Shown here: piece after piece, positions 17,527-26,297 of the stretch
How the letters are laid out: each line of letters begins with the position of its first letter
Numbering within the stretch: the stretch's first letter is position 1
Source: Vulcanisaeta sp. JCM 16159
GTDB taxonomy: Archaea > Thermoproteota > Thermoprotei > Thermoproteales > Thermocladiaceae
Direction of reading: 5' to 3'
Assembly (NCBI RefSeq): GCF_001316265.1
Contig: NZ_BBDN01000007.1
Span: 62,001-126,000, forward strand
Length of the DNA stretch: 64,000 bases
Notes under the pieces: model-generated
The model's database searches: none
Told to the model about the DNA's origin: nothing
What the model saw: only the letters and a program-made list of their open reading frames with translations
Position numbers and translations under genes: made by a program

Positions 17527-18117
17527 TTACCCTATTGGCCTTGTGTTTTGTACGAGCCATGGTAATAAATCTCTGAAATACGTTATAAATGTCTCGAGTT
17601 CAAACAAAGGTCTCAACACCTCAGTTTTTCGACAAGTCTCACTTACTGTAGTTAAAATTTCCCTATAAATCACGCCCTTCGTAAAAACCACAGGCACTAC
17701 CTTACCTGGGCAATGATGCATCAAGTAATTCCTGATTGTAGGCTCAATCTTGAGGAAGGCAATATCACGGATATTTAGCCTACTTACGTCATTGAGGAAC
17801 CTTGGGTCATTATCACCGTGAAGCACATATAAGCCAGGTCCAAGGCTCAGTAGGAAATCCCTCACACGTGGCCACCTAAGTAATGGTGGTGCCTCGAAAC
17901 CTGTCATTGTAACTGCCTGGTCATAATCCTTACCATAACCGATGAACAATGGTATATATACATCACCGCTCACCTCATTTATTAAGGGTTTAGAAAATGA
18001 GGTAAATGCATAGTCAATGCCAACTCTATCCGCGAAATGCTTTACGCTATTTATGTAACCGGGGTCCCGCGATCCATGAAGCACAATAACAATCCTCACA
18101 TGGTGTCGATAACCCAC
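17527..18117 (-). CDS. CbiX-like sirohydrochlorin cobaltochelatase-family protein
   Basis: This 196-aa protein starts with a strand and the motif IVLHGSRDPGY, the metal-binding His signature of the CbiX/SirB chelatase family (HGSRDP). A second family region is VYIPLFIGYGKDYDQAV. Short archaeal CbiX (CbiXS) is about 120-140 aa and inserts cobalt into sirohydrochlorin; this one is longer, and the second conserved histidine is not obvious. It lies directly upstream of cbiB. It could be a chelatase or a diverged relative with another role in the cobalamin pathway. Confidence 0.6.
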   Translation of the reverse strand: MGYRHHVRIVIVLHGSRDPGYINSVKHFADRVGIDYAFTSFSKPLINEVSGDVYIPLFIGYGKDYDQAVTMTGFEAPPLLRWPRVRDFLLSLGPGLYVLHGDNDPRFLNDVSRLNIRDIAFLKIEPTIRNYLMHHCPGKVVPVVFTKGVIYREILTTVSETCRKTEVLRPLFELETFITYFRDLLPWLVQNTRPIG

Positions 18118-18161
18118 TTAATGAAATGCATATTAAAAACTTAATACCCCATGAACCAGGA

Positions 18162-18941
18162 ATGAGCATGAGAATTAAGGTCTCGACACTTGTACTCTAT
18201 TATCCGGCCGTACTAATGATCGCGGCATTAAGCACGTTAATCGCAGTGCTAGTGCCAAGTTACTACGCCCTACTCCCAGAGTTTATATTATCCATGTTGT
18301 TTATTTACGTGTTGGCCAGGTTACGTAGAGGACTAGGCATTAACTACGCCTATGTGGTAGTTGTAGCAATAATAGTACTGATTAGCTACGCGTCAGTTTT
18401 CCTGATAAGGCCTGGTCTTATTTTGAATAAGGCATTTATGGAAATGAGGCAGAGTATGGTTAAGGGCTTTCTCTACGTTATTATTTACTTACTCGTATCA
18501 TTACTGCCCGATAGTGTTGCAGATCTAGTCGGTACATTGCCCATTTTTATTTTTATAACCGCCATTGCCGTGCTAGAGCTCAGATTGAAGTATTACCTAC
18601 TGACCAGTGTTCTAACTGGTATGGTTGGTATTGGTTTTTCTACGGTAATTCTAACCCTAATATACAACAGGGTTATTGTGACTTATGGATTATCAGCAAT
18701 GACCATGGGGTTGCTGGGTGCTGTTTTAATGGCGTCATTAATAAACATTGTAAGGGGACCAATTAGGCTTATGCATGCCTTCAATTTTCTAATAATGCTA
18801 TACATGGCGTATGAATCACTGTGGTTATTAATACCAATACCGCCCGTGCTTGTGATAGGTAATATTGGTATTAATAGGCTTGGTCACTTTATAAGTTTTC
18901 TCGCTGGGGTTATTATTGCAATATTTATAACCCAAGGGTAG
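18162..18941 (+). CDS. Rhomboid-like integral membrane protein
   Basis: This is a 259-aa protein with about seven hydrophobic segments. Two segments carry a rhomboid-like dyad: VTYGLSAMTMGLLGAVL (GLSA, candidate serine in a helix) and NRLGHFISFLAGVIIAIF (candidate histidine with GxxxA/G spacing). The usual GxSG is GLSA here, so activity as an intramembrane serine protease is plausible but not assured. I chose the ATG at 18162 over the one at 18126 because a TATA-like CATATTAAAAAC (18129-18140) lies about 26 bases before it. It is divergent from cbiX-like, and a second small membrane protein follows 12 bases later. Confidence 0.55.
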   Translation: MSMRIKVSTLVLYYPAVLMIAALSTLIAVLVPSYYALLPEFILSMLFIYVLARLRRGLGINYAYVVVVAIIVLISYASVFLIRPGLILNKAFMEMRQSMVKGFLYVIIYLLVSLLPDSVADLVGTLPIFIFITAIAVLELRLKYYLLTSVLTGMVGIGFSTVILTLIYNRVIVTYGLSAMTMGLLGAVLMASLINIVRGPIRLMHAFNFLIMLYMAYESLWLLIPIPPVLVIGNIGINRLGHFISFLAGVIIAIFITQG

Positions 18942-18953
18942 GGATACCACTTA

Positions 18954-19355
18954 ATGAGTAGGGTGCAGGGAGTTAAGGCATGGCACATTTTATATGGGAT
19001 AAGCCTACTACTGTACCTAATCAATGCGAGCCTAACTATTTACATTCAATTTGAGTATTACGTAAACCCGAGCTTCATAGAACCCGTGATGGCTCTTTTA
19101 CCTCCAACATACGTATCCCAGTTAAATGGTGATTTCCAACTTGGCCTTTTTGGGATAGTGGGTACCGTATCGATAATTCTAGTGCTAATAATGATGTACA
19201 TAGTAGTTAATGCATTGCAAGGTAAAGCTCATGAGGTAGGTAAATCCATAAAGGTGACTTTACTGGTCTTATTCATAATACAGATTTTCCTAGGTAATGT
19301 TGGGCTTATACTTGGGTTAATAATTGGCCTTATTAGTCTCGCGTTAATGAGGTGA
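18954..19355 (+). CDS. Small membrane protein with three to four helices
   Basis: This 133-aa protein has hydrophobic segments at about 9-30, 60-85 and 98-130, and an extracellular loop with aromatic residues between the first two. I do not recognise the family. It sits 12 bases after the rhomboid-like gene and overlaps the epimerase start by four bases (GTGA), so it is co-transcribed with both. Confidence 0.6.
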   Translation: MSRVQGVKAWHILYGISLLLYLINASLTIYIQFEYYVNPSFIEPVMALLPPTYVSQLNGDFQLGLFGIVGTVSIILVLIMMYIVVNALQGKAHEVGKSIKVTLLVLFIIQIFLGNVGLILGLIIGLISLALMR

Positions 19356-20332
19356 TCAACATAACGAAGTTACTTGTGACGGGTGGTGCCGGTTTCATAG
19401 GCTCTTTCTTAGTGGAGAGACTTGTGGAGGAGGGTTTCGATGTGCTTATTATTGATAACCTAAGTTCAGGTGAGTTGAATAGGCTTAGGAATGTTATTGA
19501 TAGGGTTAAGTTCATTAAGGATGACCTAAAGAACTTAAGCGACCCCGGGGCATTTAGGGGCGTTGACACGGTGTTTCACCTAGCGGCTAACCCAGAGGTT
19601 AGGATATCAGTAACCGAACCCAGGATACACTTTGACGAGAATGTTGTGACTACGTTTAACGTGCTTGAGTTATCCCGTAAGTACGGGGTTAAGAATATCG
19701 TGTACGCATCATCAAGTACTGTATATGGCGATGCCAAGATCATACCAACACCTGAAGATCATCCAATACAGCCAATAAGTGTCTACGGTGCTGCCAAGGC
19801 GGCTAGCGAAATTATGTGCGGAACCTACGCAAGGCTCTATGGAATTAACTGTGTGGTCCTCAGATATGCGAACATCGTTGGGCCTAGGCTTAGGCATGGT
19901 GTAATCTACGACCTACTAATGAAGTTGAAGAAAAATCCAGGTGAGCTTGAGGTCCTTGGTGATGGCACGCAGGAAAAATCATACCTATACATAACCGATA
20001 CTATAGACGCCACATTAAAGGCTTGGGAATATGCCGTGAAGAACGGCGGTGCTTACACGTACAATGTTGGGAATCGGGACTCAATAAGTGTTAGGGATAT
20101 AGTGAGCATAGTCATCAAGGCATCCGGCTTCAACCCAAGAATCAAGTATAAACCAGCAACACCAGATGGGAGGGGCTGGCCTGGCGATGTTAAGCGAATG
20201 TTATTATCAATCGATAAAATAATCAGGGAGGTCGGCTGGAGACCAAGCATGAGCAGTAGGGAGGCTATCGAACTCACCGCCAAGTCACTGGCTGAGGAGC
20301 TTGGTGTTGGTAATGAAGGTGCTCATTCTTAG
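19352..20332 (+). CDS. NAD-dependent sugar-nucleotide epimerase/dehydratase
   Basis: This is a 326-aa extended short-chain dehydrogenase. TGGAGFIGSFLVERL (about 9-23) binds NAD, DNLSSG follows, the catalytic region is YASSSTVYG and SVYGAAKAASE (YxxxK, about 140-150), and VRDIV and SIDKI regions close the substrate domain. It most resembles GalE-type UDP-glucose 4-epimerases and related archaeal enzymes that supply sugars for protein glycosylation or polysaccharide. The start is GTG overlapping the previous stop; its end overlaps hemD by 20 bases. Confidence 0.88.
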   Translation: MINITKLLVTGGAGFIGSFLVERLVEEGFDVLIIDNLSSGELNRLRNVIDRVKFIKDDLKNLSDPGAFRGVDTVFHLAANPEVRISVTEPRIHFDENVVTTFNVLELSRKYGVKNIVYASSSTVYGDAKIIPTPEDHPIQPISVYGAAKAASEIMCGTYARLYGINCVVLRYANIVGPRLRHGVIYDLLMKLKKNPGELEVLGDGTQEKSYLYITDTIDATLKAWEYAVKNGGAYTYNVGNRDSISVRDIVSIVIKASGFNPRIKYKPATPDGRGWPGDVKRMLLSIDKIIREVGWRPSMSSREAIELTAKSLAEELGVGNEGAHS

Positions 20333-21014
20333 GGCCTCGGGAAAGATCAGGCCAATTCACGTTAATGGCGTTGACGTAATTCAAGTACCAGTCATTGATA
20401 TCGTACCCAATGAGGACGTGATTAGTAAGGTCTCACTTAACGGTGTTAATTACGTGATCATAATGAGCACTACCGTGGTGAGGTACGTTAGCGAAAAGCT
20501 ACGGCAGTTAAATAATGACGTGAAGATAATCGGTGTTGGCCCACAAACATGTAACGAGGTGGAAAAACTGGGTGTTGCATGCATAGTGCCTAGGGAGTTC
20601 TCGAGCTATGGTATAATAAATATGATGCGTGATTTACCGCGTGGTAAGGTCGTGGTGTTAAGGTCACTGAGGGGTAATAATTATATCATTAACGAACTTA
20701 GGAAACTCAATTACGATGTAATTGAGTATGGACTCTACGATGTGAGGCCAAACCCCGTGGGTGTTGAAATTACGTGCAAGCTCATTAATTACGTTGACTA
20801 TGTCATCTTCATGAGCCCCATGACCTATGAGGCAGTGAGAAACTGCGTCAGGGATAAGCTTAGGGGTAAGTCCGTTATAGCCATTGGTAGGGTTACGGAA
20901 AGCTACATGAGGAGTGATGGCATAAATCCCCTAACTCCAAGTGAGTACACGCTAAATGGTGTTTTAAGGCTATTGGTGGGTCACTTAATGATGAGTAATG
21001 AATCGCCTGGCTGA
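20313..21014 (+). CDS. hemD: Uroporphyrinogen-III synthase
   Basis: This 233-aa protein from the ATG at 20313 has the two-domain HemD pattern: KVLILRASG at the start, VIIMSTTVVRYV (first TS-type motif), IIGVGPQTCNEVEKLGV, VVVLRSLRGNNYIINELRKL, VIFMSPMTYEAV and SVIAIGRVTESYM. It closes hydroxymethylbilane to uroporphyrinogen III, the branch point for siroheme, heme d1 and cobalamin, which fits the cobalamin genes elsewhere in the window. The gene start lies inside the epimerase end. Its 3' end overlaps the convergent potassium channel gene by 34 bases. Confidence 0.85.
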   Translation: MKVLILRASGKIRPIHVNGVDVIQVPVIDIVPNEDVISKVSLNGVNYVIIMSTTVVRYVSEKLRQLNNDVKIIGVGPQTCNEVEKLGVACIVPREFSSYGIINMMRDLPRGKVVVLRSLRGNNYIINELRKLNYDVIEYGLYDVRPNPVGVEITCKLINYVDYVIFMSPMTYEAVRNCVRDKLRGKSVIAIGRVTESYMRSDGINPLTPSEYTLNGVLRLLVGHLMMSNESPG

Positions 21015-22040
21015 ATCACAAAATCATTACCTGGGTTAAGAATGACCTCACCATTCCTGATCACACCAATGACTAAGTAATTCAACCTAGACTTAACCAA
21101 TTGCATGACCTCCATGAACAGCCTCCCAACATACTCGCTGGCCTCCATTAAGCCAGGTTACCCCTGTTAATTATGTTCATTAATACTGAGGATAACCCAC
21201 GATCAAAGACCTCATTGGCTATCATAACAGTCGTGAAGGAGCCCAGGGATATCACGGAATTAGCACCGGCACTCAGGCATAGTCCCTATCAGCCTCATTA
21301 AGAACCTCAGCAATTATGTAAGCGTTGGGGTTCAACTTCCTGACACTCATGGTTAACAATATAACCTTCGCATCCGCGGCCTTGACATCAACATCATTAA
21401 ATGGGAGTATAACGACGGTGGAAGCCCTATCTACGCCAGCCCTCAATAAGTCATTGGCATTAAATGGATCGCCATGAACAAACTCAACATCACTAGGTAA
21501 TGACGGCGGCCTATCGCCATTACTTATATATAGAATATCAACGACCTCACTCCTCCTACTCATTAATTCCTCAATAACATTAATAACCCTCAACGACCTA
21601 TCAGCATCACCAATAATAATGACATGCCTACCCTTTGAGGTTGCGTGATGACCCATACTCCTCGTTATCGCCATGTTCGTTAGTTCCGTGGCTATTGATG
21701 CAGTTAATAGACTTATCGTAGCAATACCCACAGGCATAATAACCATATCCACCAACTTTCCAAGGTATGTATTAGGGACGACATCGCCATAACCAACGGT
21801 CGTTATGGTCTCCATAACAAACCAAACAGCATTAAAGTAATTATTAAACCCAGGGTTCTTGCCGTGCTCGATTAGATACATTACGAGAGCACCAACAAAT
21901 AAAATAACCAGGAATAGAATTAACGAATAAAACACAACGCTTCGAGTAACCCTACGAAGCTTCTTCAAAATCCTTAGAACAGTGATGGGTATTACCATAG
22001 CTAAAAAGATCGGACCAATTACTTTAATAAACCTAATCAA
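20981..22040 (-). CDS. Potassium channel with RCK (TrkA-N and TrkA-C) domains, two frameshifts
   Basis: The rebuilt protein is about 350 aa. Two membrane helices flank the pore with selectivity filter TVGYGD (ETITTVGYGDVVPNTYLG). A cytoplasmic RCK domain follows (HVIIIGDADRSLRVI, DVEFVHGDPFNANDLLRAGV, AYIIAEVLN). The frame changes at about 21279 and about 21158; downstream frames give LSAGANSVISLGSFTTVMI and then a TrkA-C domain (YLVIGVIRNGEVILNP, ending in LLIIK) to the stop at 20981. The architecture is that of MthK-like ligand-gated potassium channels. The start is uncertain: TTG at 22040 is the first possibility downstream of the tRNA. The frame remains open through the tRNA but that part is not protein. 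Confidence 0.85.
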
Positions 22041-22057
22041 ATGATCACATAATACCG

Positions 22058-22154
22058 TGGTGGGCCCGCCGGGACTTGAACCCGGGATCTCCCGCGCGTC
22101 AGGCTTGTACGGGGCATCAGCCCTGGGCATCCTACCAGGCTAGACTACGGGCCC
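22058..22154 (-). tRNA. tRNA-Val(GAC) with a 20-nt intron at position 29/30
   Basis: The acceptor stem GGGCCCG/CGGGCCC, D arm GTCT/GGAT, and T arm CCGGG-TTCAAGT-CCCGG are clear, with discriminator A at 22061 and CCA encoded at 22058-22060. The anticodon arm only closes if 20 bases (AGGGCTGATGCCCCGTACAA) are removed: then stem CCCGC/GCGGG encloses loop CTGACGC with anticodon GAC. This places the intron after nucleotide 29, a noncanonical position known in Thermoproteales. The intron itself can form a GGGC-TGAT-GCCC hairpin, as expected around a bulge-helix-bulge splice site. Confidence 0.85.
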
Positions 22155-22172
22155 CGTTGATTCCTTAACTGT

Positions 22173-22184
22173 GTTGTTTTTAAG
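22173..22184 (-). promoter_or_regulatory. TATA box of tRNA-Val
   Basis: CTTAAAAACAAC on the minus strand, about 25 bases before the first base of the tRNA at 22154. Confidence 0.5.
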
Positions 22185-22217
22185 GTTTTAGCTTCCTTGA
22201 ATTTGTTAGAGTAATTC

Positions 22218-22227
22218 CTTAATAAAT
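22218..22227 (+). promoter_or_regulatory. TATA box of the KDG kinase gene
   Basis: CTTAATAAAT centred about 26 bases before the ATG at 22248, consistent with a leaderless transcript. Confidence 0.5.
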
Positions 22228-22247
22228 GCCGTGATTACCTCACTTTA

Positions 22248-23212
22248 ATGCCCGAGGTTGTGGCTTTGGGCGAGCCCTTGGTTCAGTTTAATGCCGTTAC
22301 CGATGGACCGCTTAGGCACGTTACTTACTTCGAGAAGCACGCAACGGGTACTGAGGCCAACGTGTGCGTTGCCTTGGTTAGGCTTGGTGTTAGTTGTGGG
22401 TTGATAACTAGGCTTGGTGCTGATGAGTTCGGCCTATTTATCTATAATTGGCTTAGGGGTGAGGGTGTTGATGTTAGTCATATTAGGTTCGACTCTGAGA
22501 GGCCCACGGGCATATACTTCGTCCAGAGGAATTATCCGATACCTGGCGTCAGCGATGTGCTTTATTACAGGAGGGGTTCCGCAGCCTCGGTCCTAAGCCC
22601 TGATGATGTGGACCCGGACTACGTTGGTAGCGCCAGGGTTTTTCACACGACAGGCATAACCATGGCTATTAGCGACACCGCCAGGTCAGCGGCATTTAGG
22701 GGTTTGGAGATTGCCCGTGGTAAGGGTGTCACCACGTCATTTGATGTTAATTATAGGAGGAAGCTGTGGGTGCGGGTGGAGGACGCGATTAACGTGCTCT
22801 CAAAGGCGCTTAATTTCGTGGATATTGTGTTCCTTGACGAGGATGAGGCCAACCTATCACTTGGTGTGTCTGTGGTTGACGATGTGTTTAGGGAGTTACG
22901 TTCGAGGTTTGGCATTGATAGGATTGTGCTTAAGCTTGGCGTTAAGGGCTCGGTGGCGTATTGGGAGGGTAAGATCGTTAAGGTCGATGCCTTTAGGGTC
23001 CCTGTGAGGGACCGATTGGCGCTGGCGACGCCTACGCCGGGGTTTTCCTTGCATCAATACTTAGGGGTCACAATGTGGAGAACGCCATGAGGAGGGCTTC
23101 GGCAGCGGCTGCGATGGTGGTGATGGTTAGGGGTGATGAGGAGAACCTGCCTAGGGAGGATGACCTGAGGAGGTTTCTTGAGGGCTATGGTAGGCAGGTT
23201 GACCTTAGGTAA
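22248..23212 (+). CDS. kdgK: PfkB-family sugar kinase, probably 2-keto-3-deoxygluconate kinase, one frameshift
   Basis: This carbohydrate kinase opens with VVALGEPLVQFNA, contains GTEANVCVALVRLG (substrate-side glycines), GADEFGLF, DVNYRRKLW and the C-terminal signature. The frame breaks at about 23012; with one more C in the ACC run it reads RDPIGAGDAYAGVFLASILRG, the PfkB anion-hole and catalytic Asp motif, and continues to 23212 (VRGDEENLPREDDL). The rebuilt length of about 321 aa is typical. Sequence style (GEPLVQ, DVNYR) matches crenarchaeal KDG kinases of the semi-phosphorylative Entner-Doudoroff pathway. Fructokinase or ribokinase are alternatives. Confidence 0.8.
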
Positions 23213-23245
23213 ATCGGTTTTTAAATACAGCCTTGCTTAAGGCTT

Positions 23246-23887
23246 GTGCGTAAGGCGTTAATTATAGGGATAAATGAGATAAGTGTCGTAGTTGCTAGGC
23301 TATTGGTCGGTAATGGCTATGATGTGGGTATGATAGCGGGTAATGAAAATGAGGCGAAATTGGGTAGGGGCGTCCCTGCCTATGTCTATGTTGGTGATCC
23401 AAGGGATGAATCAATACTCAGGAATGCCGGGATTGATGAGAGCGAGGTTGTGGTTCTATCAATGGATGATGAGTCCAACCTGGAGGTTGCTAGGATTGCG
23501 AAGTCGAGGGGTGTACCAACAATAATAGCATTGGTTAGTAATAAGGAGAAGTATCTCGATTCATTCATTGAGTTAGGCGTCTACGCAATACCTATTGTGG
23601 ACGCCATCCTATCGAAGATTGCTCATTATTTAAGGTTGCCATTTAAGCAATTGCTTTATTCCGATGATAAGGTGCAGGCATACTATGTCGTGATTAGTTC
23701 TGAGTCACCATACATAAACCAGGAGGTCAGGGGTATTGCTAGGAAGTGTGGTGTAGCGATACCATTGATCATAAGGGGTGAGGATGTGATAGTTAGTGAT
23801 GAGGAGGTTAGGATTGAGGCAGGTGATAAATTACTTATTGTTGGTGCGTCGGACTCCGTGGTTAAGTGCATCGAGAAGATCTATTAA
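23246..23887 (+). CDS. trkA: TrkA-type potassium regulatory protein
   Basis: This 213-aa protein starts at a GTG. The N-terminal RCK domain has ALIIGINEISVVVARLL, VYVGDPRDESILRNAGI and VVVLSMDDESNLEVARIAK; the C-terminal TrkA-C domain ends in GDKLLIVGASDSVV. It would bind NAD(H) or nucleotide on the cytoplasmic face of a Trk/Ktr-type or APC-type transporter and gate transport. The gene for an APC-family transporter converges on it and overlaps its 3' end by 26 bases; the pair may work together, as some archaeal APC transporters are paired with TrkA-like domains. Confidence 0.85.
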   Translation: MRKALIIGINEISVVVARLLVGNGYDVGMIAGNENEAKLGRGVPAYVYVGDPRDESILRNAGIDESEVVVLSMDDESNLEVARIAKSRGVPTIIALVSNKEKYLDSFIELGVYAIPIVDAILSKIAHYLRLPFKQLLYSDDKVQAYYVVISSESPYINQEVRGIARKCGVAIPLIIRGEDVIVSDEEVRIEAGDKLLIVGASDSVVKCIEKIY

Positions 23888-25189
23888 GCATGTACAGTAA
23901 CATGCCTATGGATAACCATGACAGCACTACTAACACATATATCGACTTAATTATAATTATGAGAATTATCGAGAATGTGTATATGGCGATACCGATAATT
24001 GACACAATAGGTATTTCCAACCGTCTTATGACTATGCCAGGTATCCTGAAGTAGCGCATTAAGTGAGGTTCCTTATTTCTGAATATTATTAGTGCGATCA
24101 TAGTCATTAAGTACACCATGGTCGAGGCTATTGCGTAGGAGTCCGCGATAAGCTCAACACTGCCTGGCATCACGAATAACATTGCTATTAATGATGAGAT
24201 TATTATTGCTAAATGGGGTGTTCTATACCTACCATGAACACTACTTAACCTGCCCGGTAACAAGCCGTCTTCACTCATTACGTAGATGCTCCTTGAGAAG
24301 TCCACAATGCCGGCATTGACGGATATGAGGAGCACTATTGCTATTGATATTGAGATATAGGCGGATAAATACGTATTATTGAGTAAGTACCTGGCCAGGG
24401 CACCTATGGGATCACCAGTATTGCTGGAGACAGCCGTTAATGCGCCTGATAGTATTGTTAATAGTGATATTAGTAATGCCACGGCGGTTGATAACGCGGA
24501 GACACTAATTATCGCCCTTGGCACTGATATGTAGGGAGTCATGGCCTCCCCCGTCGATTGTGCAATCACGTCGATGCCCGTGTAACCCCTAAATGAGTAT
24601 GTCAATCCATGAATTAAATAAGCATAATTGAATGACAACCTGGGCATAGTAATCCCACGACTAATTACCAGGTAGTAACCGAGCACTAATAATGTCATTA
24701 TTCCAAGCAAATCAATTGTTAGTAGGGTTAGGTTAAAGCGTGCAGAGGCCTTTATCCCAAGTATATTTATCACCATGATCATTACTATGACTAGTATTGA
24801 CAATACAGAATTAATAGGCCATCGCGAGACAAGGGGGATCATTGCACTGAGGTAATTAATTGTACCTAAGGCGCCATAAGCAATCATTAGTATTTGGTCG
24901 AAGCTCAGTAACCAACCTGCAATAAAGCCCCAGGTATCGCCCAGTTCACGATGGACGTAGTAATAGGCGCCGCCGGTCCTTGGTATTGCACTACCAAATT
25001 CGGCATAAGCAACCCAACGAGCCATAGGGATAGGGACCCCAGGAACATAGTTACTGGCAGTAATGGACCTGAGTTCAGCGCCACTATGCCGAGTGTGAAG
25101 TAGTATGTTGATGACACATCTGAGTAGCCGAGAGCCAGCAACTCCAAGGTGCTTAGGTCCCTCTTTAGCCACGCAATTCTCTCCCTCAT
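23862..25189 (-). CDS. APC-family amino acid/cation permease, one frameshift
   Basis: The rebuilt protein is about 442 aa with about 11-12 membrane helices. The N-terminus MRERIAWLKRDLSTLELLALG with GYSDVSSTYYFTLG is the first APC helix with its unwound glycine region. The frame changes at about 25015, after SLWLVGL, and continues AYAEFGSAIPRTGGAYYYVHRELG, a hallmark of helix 3 and its loop in amino acid permeases. GYTGIDVIAQSTGEAM marks helix 6. The substrate is not identifiable; amino acid or polyamine uptake is likely, potassium uptake possible given the TrkA neighbour. Confidence 0.85.
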
Positions 25190-25312
25190 GACGGTGGCTC
25201 CGCCGGTTTCAACAATTTAAAAATAGTAGTGGTACTTTCCACGGATTTTCCACGATTTTTCCCGGCGTATTTTTTTTAAGTAATAAAAACAAAGCAACCT
25301 ATTGGTGATTTC

Positions 25313-25857
25313 ATGAAGGGTTGGGTCATAGGGGCAATAATAGTTATAGTAGTGATAGGGGTTATTGCTACCTAGTACTTAGTGGCCATGGGATTAGTAT
25401 AACGAGTGGCCTAACAAGCCAGGTATATGTCTACTTATCCGACAAGCCTGTTAAGGTTGACCACTTGTACGTAACGATAAGCGAAATCGCTTTTCATAAG
25501 GAGGGTGGTGGCAATAATACCTGGGTAACCTGTAGCCTAACGCAAACGACCTTTGACCTGGCACAGTTAGTTAATACTAGCCAACTCGCTGCCCAGTGCT
25601 CGTTAACCAATGGTACATACGATATAATACGACTATACGTTACTGGTGCTCAGGCCGTAGCCAATGGGCAAACATATAATTGCACATTACCGAGCGGTAA
25701 ATTTGAAATACCCCTTGGACCAAGCCCCATTATTGTTAATGGCACTGGTTACGACGTTAATGTGGACTTTGGTGCTGTGAATAACGTTGTCATTACGGGC
25801 AATGATAAGTGCGTGGTGATCCCAGTAATTCATGTATCGATTAAGAAGCACTCATAA
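25313..25857 (+). CDS. Secreted DUF4382-like protein, frameshift after the signal peptide
   Basis: The ATG at 25313 starts MKGWVIGAIIVIVVIGVIA, a signal or anchor helix. A stop follows at about 25375, but the next frame continues directly with LSGHGISITSG, then VYVYLSDKPVKVDHLYVTISEIAFHK, the pattern of DUF4382 proteins (a secreted beta-sandwich). Three Asn-x-Thr sites and paired cysteines (CSLT...CSLT; CTLP...KCVV) follow. Only one or two bases need changing near 25370. It probably sits at the outer membrane face; the role is unknown. Confidence 0.65.
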
Positions 25858-25900
25858 AGTCCCTATTAATATCAAAATCATTTAAAACAATTGCCATGTT

Positions 25901-25925
25901 TTGCAACCTTCTTTAAAGGTTGCAA
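25901..25925. promoter_or_regulatory. Inverted repeat, probable operator
   Basis: TTGCAACCTT and its complement AAGGTTGCAA flank CTTTA, giving a 10-bp dyad. A further half site AAGGTTGC follows at 25928-25935. It lies about 75-95 bases before a wHTH gene and just after the DUF4382 gene. Regulation by the neighbouring wHTH protein is possible; a terminator hairpin is the alternative. Confidence 0.4.
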
Positions 25926-25997
25926 TAAGGTTGCCGTTTAGTTGCCTGTGCGCCTTTACGATATGGTTAAAGACTGTTGCAGAGACTATGTCTCTTG

Positions 25998-26297
25998 ATG
26001 TACAGGAAGAAACCAAGGACTAGGATTGAGATATACGCGGACATACTTCTCGCTCTGGATAAAAATGGTAGCTGTAACAGGTTGAGTAGGCTTGCGATGA
26101 TGGTTGGTGTGCCCTATGACAGACTAATACGCTACTTAAATGAAATGAAGAAACTAGGGCTAATTAGGTGGGAACCGTACTCAGGGGTTTACCTTACTAA
26201 TAAGGGTTCAGAAACCCTGGTTAATTCTCAGGGCAATAGGGATAACCTAGTCCTTATTCTTACTGAACTTGTTCAGGGCGTTAAAACCATTATGTAA
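25998..26297 (+). CDS. Winged-helix transcription regulator (ArnR1/wHTH_45-like)
   Basis: About 99 aa from the ATG at 25998. The pattern RTRIEIYADILLALDKNG (helix 1), NRLSRLAMMVGVPYDRLIRYLNEMKKLGLI (helix-turn-helix) and a wing (RWEPYSGVYLTNKG), then a C-terminal helix, is the archaeal wHTH_45 form. TTG and other codons upstream could extend it by seven residues. Its 3' end overlaps the convergent TM-wHTH gene by 51 bases, so the two transcripts are antisense over that stretch. Confidence 0.75.
   Translation: MYRKKPRTRIEIYADILLALDKNGSCNRLSRLAMMVGVPYDRLIRYLNEMKKLGLIRWEPYSGVYLTNKGSETLVNSQGNRDNLVLILTELVQGVKTIM

Noticed and set aside
22058-22130. Extension of the potassium channel frame to 22130
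   Set aside because: The extra residues are translated from the tRNA-Val gene; the channel starts after the tRNA.
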